NCBI GenBank assembly: GCA_014378155.1
Contig: JACMOF010000162.1
Location: 1 to 7,972, forward strand
Length of the DNA stretch: 7,972 nucleotides
Source: Caulobacter sp.
Lineage (GTDB): Bacteria > Pseudomonadota > Alphaproteobacteria > Caulobacterales > Caulobacteraceae
Direction of reading: 5' to 3'
A program made the translations under genes and the position numbers. Within the stretch, counting starts at the first letter, position 1, and every line of letters starts with the position of its first letter. The notes under the pieces are model-generated. The model saw nothing but the letters and a program-made list of their open reading frames with translations. It was not told the origin of the DNA and searched no databases. Of this stretch, positions 6,205 to 7,972 are shown piece after piece.

Positions 6205-6343
6205 CCCCCCCCCTCCCTCCCCCCGTTCGGCTTCGCCGCCACCTCCCCCGTTGCAAGGGGGAGGAGAGGACGTTCCGCTTCCTCCTCACCCGCAAGGCGG
6301 GGGAGGAGGCGCGATGCGAATACGCATCGTGACGGAGGGGGCG
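6205..6343. repeat. Divergent pair of G-rich double-hairpin repeats
   Basis: This forms most of the 223-bp gap after the pirin gene. Copy 3 (minus, about 6219-6264) has CGGC-TTC-GCCG (6228-6238) and CCTCCCCC (6242-6249) pairing with GGGGGAGG (6257-6264). Copy 4 (plus, 6281-6341) has a 13-bp stem with one mismatch, 6281-6293 with 6297-6309 around loop AAG, then CGATGCG-AATA-CGCATCG (6312-6329), then GGAGGGGG. The order of elements (G-rich stem, second hairpin, G-run) is that of the copies at 3729-3835, here pointing outward. The cluster follows the pirin stop and may serve as a 3' end or RNA-stability structure. Nothing coding is seen in 6191-6413. Confidence 0.7.
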
Positions 6344-6378
6344 TCTCGCCGCGTTACTCACCTTCCCACGCGTCGCCC

Positions 6379-6413
6379 TTGCCACGGTTCAAACGCCCGT
6401 TAGACTTTCCCCC
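6379..6413 (+). promoter_or_regulatory. Predicted promoter of the thioesterase-hydrolase operon, likely leaderless
   Basis: TTGCCA (6379-6384) and TAGACT (6401-6406) are separated by 16 bp. In Caulobacter form, TTGCCAC matches TTGACGS at 5 of 7, and GTTAGACT keeps the G.TA.A core of GCTANAWC, with a 14-bp gap. Only 7 nt (TTCCCCC) lie between the -10 and the ATG at 6414, which places the start of transcription at or one base before the A of the start codon. No Shine-Dalgarno exists, so the first cistron is probably translated from a leaderless mRNA. Confidence 0.55.
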
Positions 6414-6887
6414 ATGTCCGACGATCTCACAGACGCCCAGGCGGCCGCCATTCCCGAGGGCTATAGCCAGCTGAACTGGTCGCGCGGCTTTGGCCGGCAG
6501 ATCGGGCCGCTGTACGAGCAGCGAGCCGGACCGGGCGAGGCCACGCTGGGCTTCCGGGTCGAGGAGCACCACACCAACGGCCTGGGCAATTGCCACGGCG
6601 GCATGCTGATGAGCTTCGCCGACATGGCCTGGGGGCGGATCATCTCGCTGCAGAAGTCCTACAGCTGGGTCACGGTGCGGCTCAACTGCGACTTTCTCTC
6701 GGGCGCCCAACTGGGCGATTTCGTCGAGGGGCGGGGCGAGCTGATCTCCGAGCAGGAGCTGGTGTTCGTCGTGCGCGGCCGGATCTGGGTGGGCGAGCGG
6801 ACGCTGATGACCGGCACGGGCGTGTTCAAGGCTCTGCAGCCCCGCTCGCCGCGACCGGGCGAGATCGCCTTCAAGGCTGAGGACTGA
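6414..6887 (+). CDS. PaaI-type hotdog-fold thioesterase
   Basis: This 157-residue protein has the length and fold of PaaI/YdiI-like acyl-CoA thioesterases, which hydrolyse acyl- or aryl-CoA esters to free acid and CoA in the cytoplasm. The signature [21 protein letters not shown] (52-72) fits the family pattern HxNxxGxxHGGxLxxxxD: N55, H61-G62-G63 at the start of the hotdog helix, and D70 as the likely catalytic acid. It is followed by beta strands [11 protein letters not shown] and [10 protein letters not shown], typical of the sheet. The substrate is unknown. The N-terminal 40 residues are a variable extension. The ATG sits 7 nt after a predicted -10 and has no ribosome site. The gene is the first of a two-gene operon, its stop codon only 2 nt before the hydrolase start, which suggests the two enzymes act on related ester or thioester substrates. 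Confidence 0.88.
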   Translation: MSDDLTDAQAAAIPEGYSQLNWSRGFGRQIGPLYEQRAGPGEATLGFRVEEHHTNGLGNCHGGMLMSFADMAWGRIISLQKSYSWVTVRLNCDFLSGAQLGDFVEGRGELISEQELVFVVRGRIWVGERTLMTGTGVFKALQPRSPRPGEIAFKAED

Positions 6888-6889
6888 AC

Positions 6890-7813
6890 ATGGCCGACGA
6901 CCGTCCTACGCCTTCGTCGCTGCTGGGCCCCTTCAACGGTGAGACGCCGCCGGCGCCGGCCTGGTTCGACGCCGCCATCGCCGTGACCCCCGAGCGCTCG
7001 CGCATTCCCGTCGAGGGCGCCGAAATCGAGCTGCTGACCTGGGGCGAGGTCGGCAAGCCGGGCCTGCTGTTCCTGCACGGCAACGGCGCCCATGCCGACT
7101 GGTGGAGCTTCATCGCGCCATTCTTCGCGAAGGACTGGCGCTGCGCGGCGATCTCGTGGTCGGGGATGGGCGGCTCGGACTGGCGCGAAGCCTATACCGC
7201 CCAGCTGTTCGCCGCCGAGATCTTCGCCGCCGTTGCAGCGGCGGGGCTGGAGGCGGGCGGGGTCAAGCCGATCCTGGTCGGCCATTCGTTCGGCGGCTTT
7301 CCCACCCTCTATTGCGGCGTAGAGCATGCTGACCGGCTGCGGGGGATCGTCATGGTCGACAGCAGCATCCAGCCCCCGGAAAAACGCTGGCGCGGCCCGC
7401 CCTCGCGGCCCGACGCCGCCAACCGGGTCTATGCTTCGCTGGAGGAGGCGCTGGCACGCTTCCGGCTCGCCCCGCCGCAGGGCTGCGAAAACCCCTATAT
7501 CGCCGATTTCATCGCGCGTGGGTCGCTGAAGGCCGTCGAGGGCGGCTGGACCTGGAAGTTCGACCCGGCCATCTGGCAGAGGTTCTCGATGCCGGACCTG
7601 GGCGAGCTTCTGCCGCGCATCGCCTGCCCGGTGGCCCTGATGTGGGGCGAGCGCTCGGCGCTGATGCACGACGAGACGCTGGACTACATGTTCAGCCAGA
7701 TGCCCGACGACACCCTGCGTCTCGCCATCCCCGACGCCGACCACCACGTGATGGTCGGTCAGCCCCTGGCCTTCGTGGCGGGGCTGCGAGGACTGCTGGC
7801 GGGGTGGGGGTAG
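6890..7813 (+). CDS. Alpha/beta-hydrolase-fold enzyme
   Basis: This 307-residue protein has the size of a soluble single-domain alpha/beta hydrolase. The oxyanion-hole segment FLHGNGAHADWW occupies 61-72, the nucleophile elbow GHSFGG 131-136 with S133, and the base is H285 or H286 in DADHHVMVG. The acid is less clear: the usual GExD after strand 7 reads GERS here (253-256). D157 in MVDSS, at the end of strand 6, or E254/D261 could serve instead. Esterase, lactonase or C-C hydrolase activity is possible; no substrate can be inferred. No signal peptide is visible. GAGGA (6879-6883), inside the end of the thioesterase gene, lies 6 nt before the ATG and fixes the start. The 2-nt intergenic gap shows cotranscription and probable translational coupling. 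A strong terminator follows the stop codon. Confidence 0.9.
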   Translation: MADDRPTPSSLLGPFNGETPPAPAWFDAAIAVTPERSRIPVEGAEIELLTWGEVGKPGLLFLHGNGAHADWWSFIAPFFAKDWRCAAISWSGMGGSDWREAYTAQLFAAEIFAAVAAAGLEAGGVKPILVGHSFGGFPTLYCGVEHADRLRGIVMVDSSIQPPEKRWRGPPSRPDAANRVYASLEEALARFRLAPPQGCENPYIADFIARGSLKAVEGGWTWKFDPAIWQRFSMPDLGELLPRIACPVALMWGERSALMHDETLDYMFSQMPDDTLRLAIPDADHHVMVGQPLAFVAGLRGLLAGWG

Positions 7814-7844
7814 GGTTTGCCAGCCAGCCGCTGACGTTCTACTT

Positions 7845-7907
7845 CCGTCTTTCCGGCCCCTGAGGAGCGCGCGACGCGCGACCTGAGGGCCGGGGAGACG
7901 GAGTTTT
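7845..7907 (+). terminator. Rho-independent terminator after the hydrolase gene
   Basis: Positions 7845-7859 pair with 7887-7901 as 15 contiguous pairs, two of them G-U, and weaker pairing extends inward. The loop contains CGCGCG-A-CGCGCG (7868-7880), able to form a nested stem. TTTT at 7904-7907 follows the stem. It begins 31 bp after the hydrolase stop and ends the thioesterase-hydrolase operon. The element ends only 8 nt before the next likely start codon. Confidence 0.7.
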
Positions 7908-7915
7908 AGGGCAGG

Positions 7916-7972
7916 ATGAGCGCTGACAAGTCGTCACGAGCCGGCCCCGTCCTCGTCTACGCCCCCGATCGC
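7916..7972 (+). CDS. Possible start of a further gene (N-terminal 19 codons only)
   Basis: An open frame begins with ATG at 7916, preceded by AGGG (7908-7911) with a 4-nt spacing, and runs to the window end without a stop. It opens MSADKSSRAG and continues with a hydrophobic beta-strand-like PVLVYAP segment. That shape is common at the N-terminus of receiver or Rossmann-like domains, but 19 residues are too few to name a family. The ribosome site immediately after a terminator and the codon use support a real gene. Its own promoter would have to lie in or before the terminator hairpin, or transcription would have to read through. Confidence 0.5.
   Translation, partial: MSADKSSRAGPVLVYAPDR

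Noticed and set aside
6659..7747. Open frame of 362 codons on the minus strand, antisense to the thioesterase and hydrolase genes
   Set aside because: Spans two well-supported plus-strand genes, with R/G/A-rich shadow composition and no ribosome site or domain.
1..7972. CRISPR array, tRNA/rRNA, integrase, att sites or phage genes
   Set aside because: No regularly spaced repeats, cloverleaf-like segments or recombinase motifs were seen; the repeats present are intergenic palindromes.

Overview
The window is roughly two-thirds G+C, densely coded and free of phage or transposase genes. Its protein families, promoter-like motifs and intergenic repeats suggest an alphaproteobacterial chromosome of the Caulobacter/Phenylobacterium type. 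This rests on family resemblance and repeat style, not on a search. It reads as ordinary housekeeping chromosome with one small toxin-antitoxin module, and I find no convincing undescribed multi-gene system.

Left part, minus strand (1-1852), in transcription order: a mazE-mazF toxin-antitoxin pair, a 108-bp inverted-repeat element abutting the toxin's 3' end, a small secreted protein of unknown function, and the start of an NtrC-type sigma-54-dependent response regulator that runs off the window. The regulator resembles Caulobacter TacA, including a phospho-acceptor at Asp54.

Right part, plus strand (1915-7972): an M3B (PepF-like) oligoendopeptidase, an ABC1/UbiB-type atypical kinase, a pirin, a two-gene operon of a PaaI-type hotdog thioesterase and an alpha/beta hydrolase, a strong terminator, and the first 19 codons of what is probably another gene.

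The two halves diverge from a 101-bp spacer (1814-1914). It holds a mazE promoter overlapped by a perfect 13-bp palindrome, the likely MazE/MazEF operator, and a promoter pointing at the peptidase gene. The peptidase and thioesterase genes both lack a Shine-Dalgarno sequence, and each has a Caulobacter-style -10 element only 7-8 nt before the ATG, so both may be leaderless mRNAs.

The spacers carry three kinds of palindromic repeat: the 108-bp element with perfect 12-bp ends (1144-1251); a long inverted repeat with 31-bp arms between the kinase and pirin genes (5217-5327); and four copies of a G-rich double-hairpin repeat arranged as two inverted pairs (3729-3835 and about 6219-6341). Functionally the genes look like independent housekeeping units. 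Only mazE-mazF and thioesterase-hydrolase are clearly coupled.
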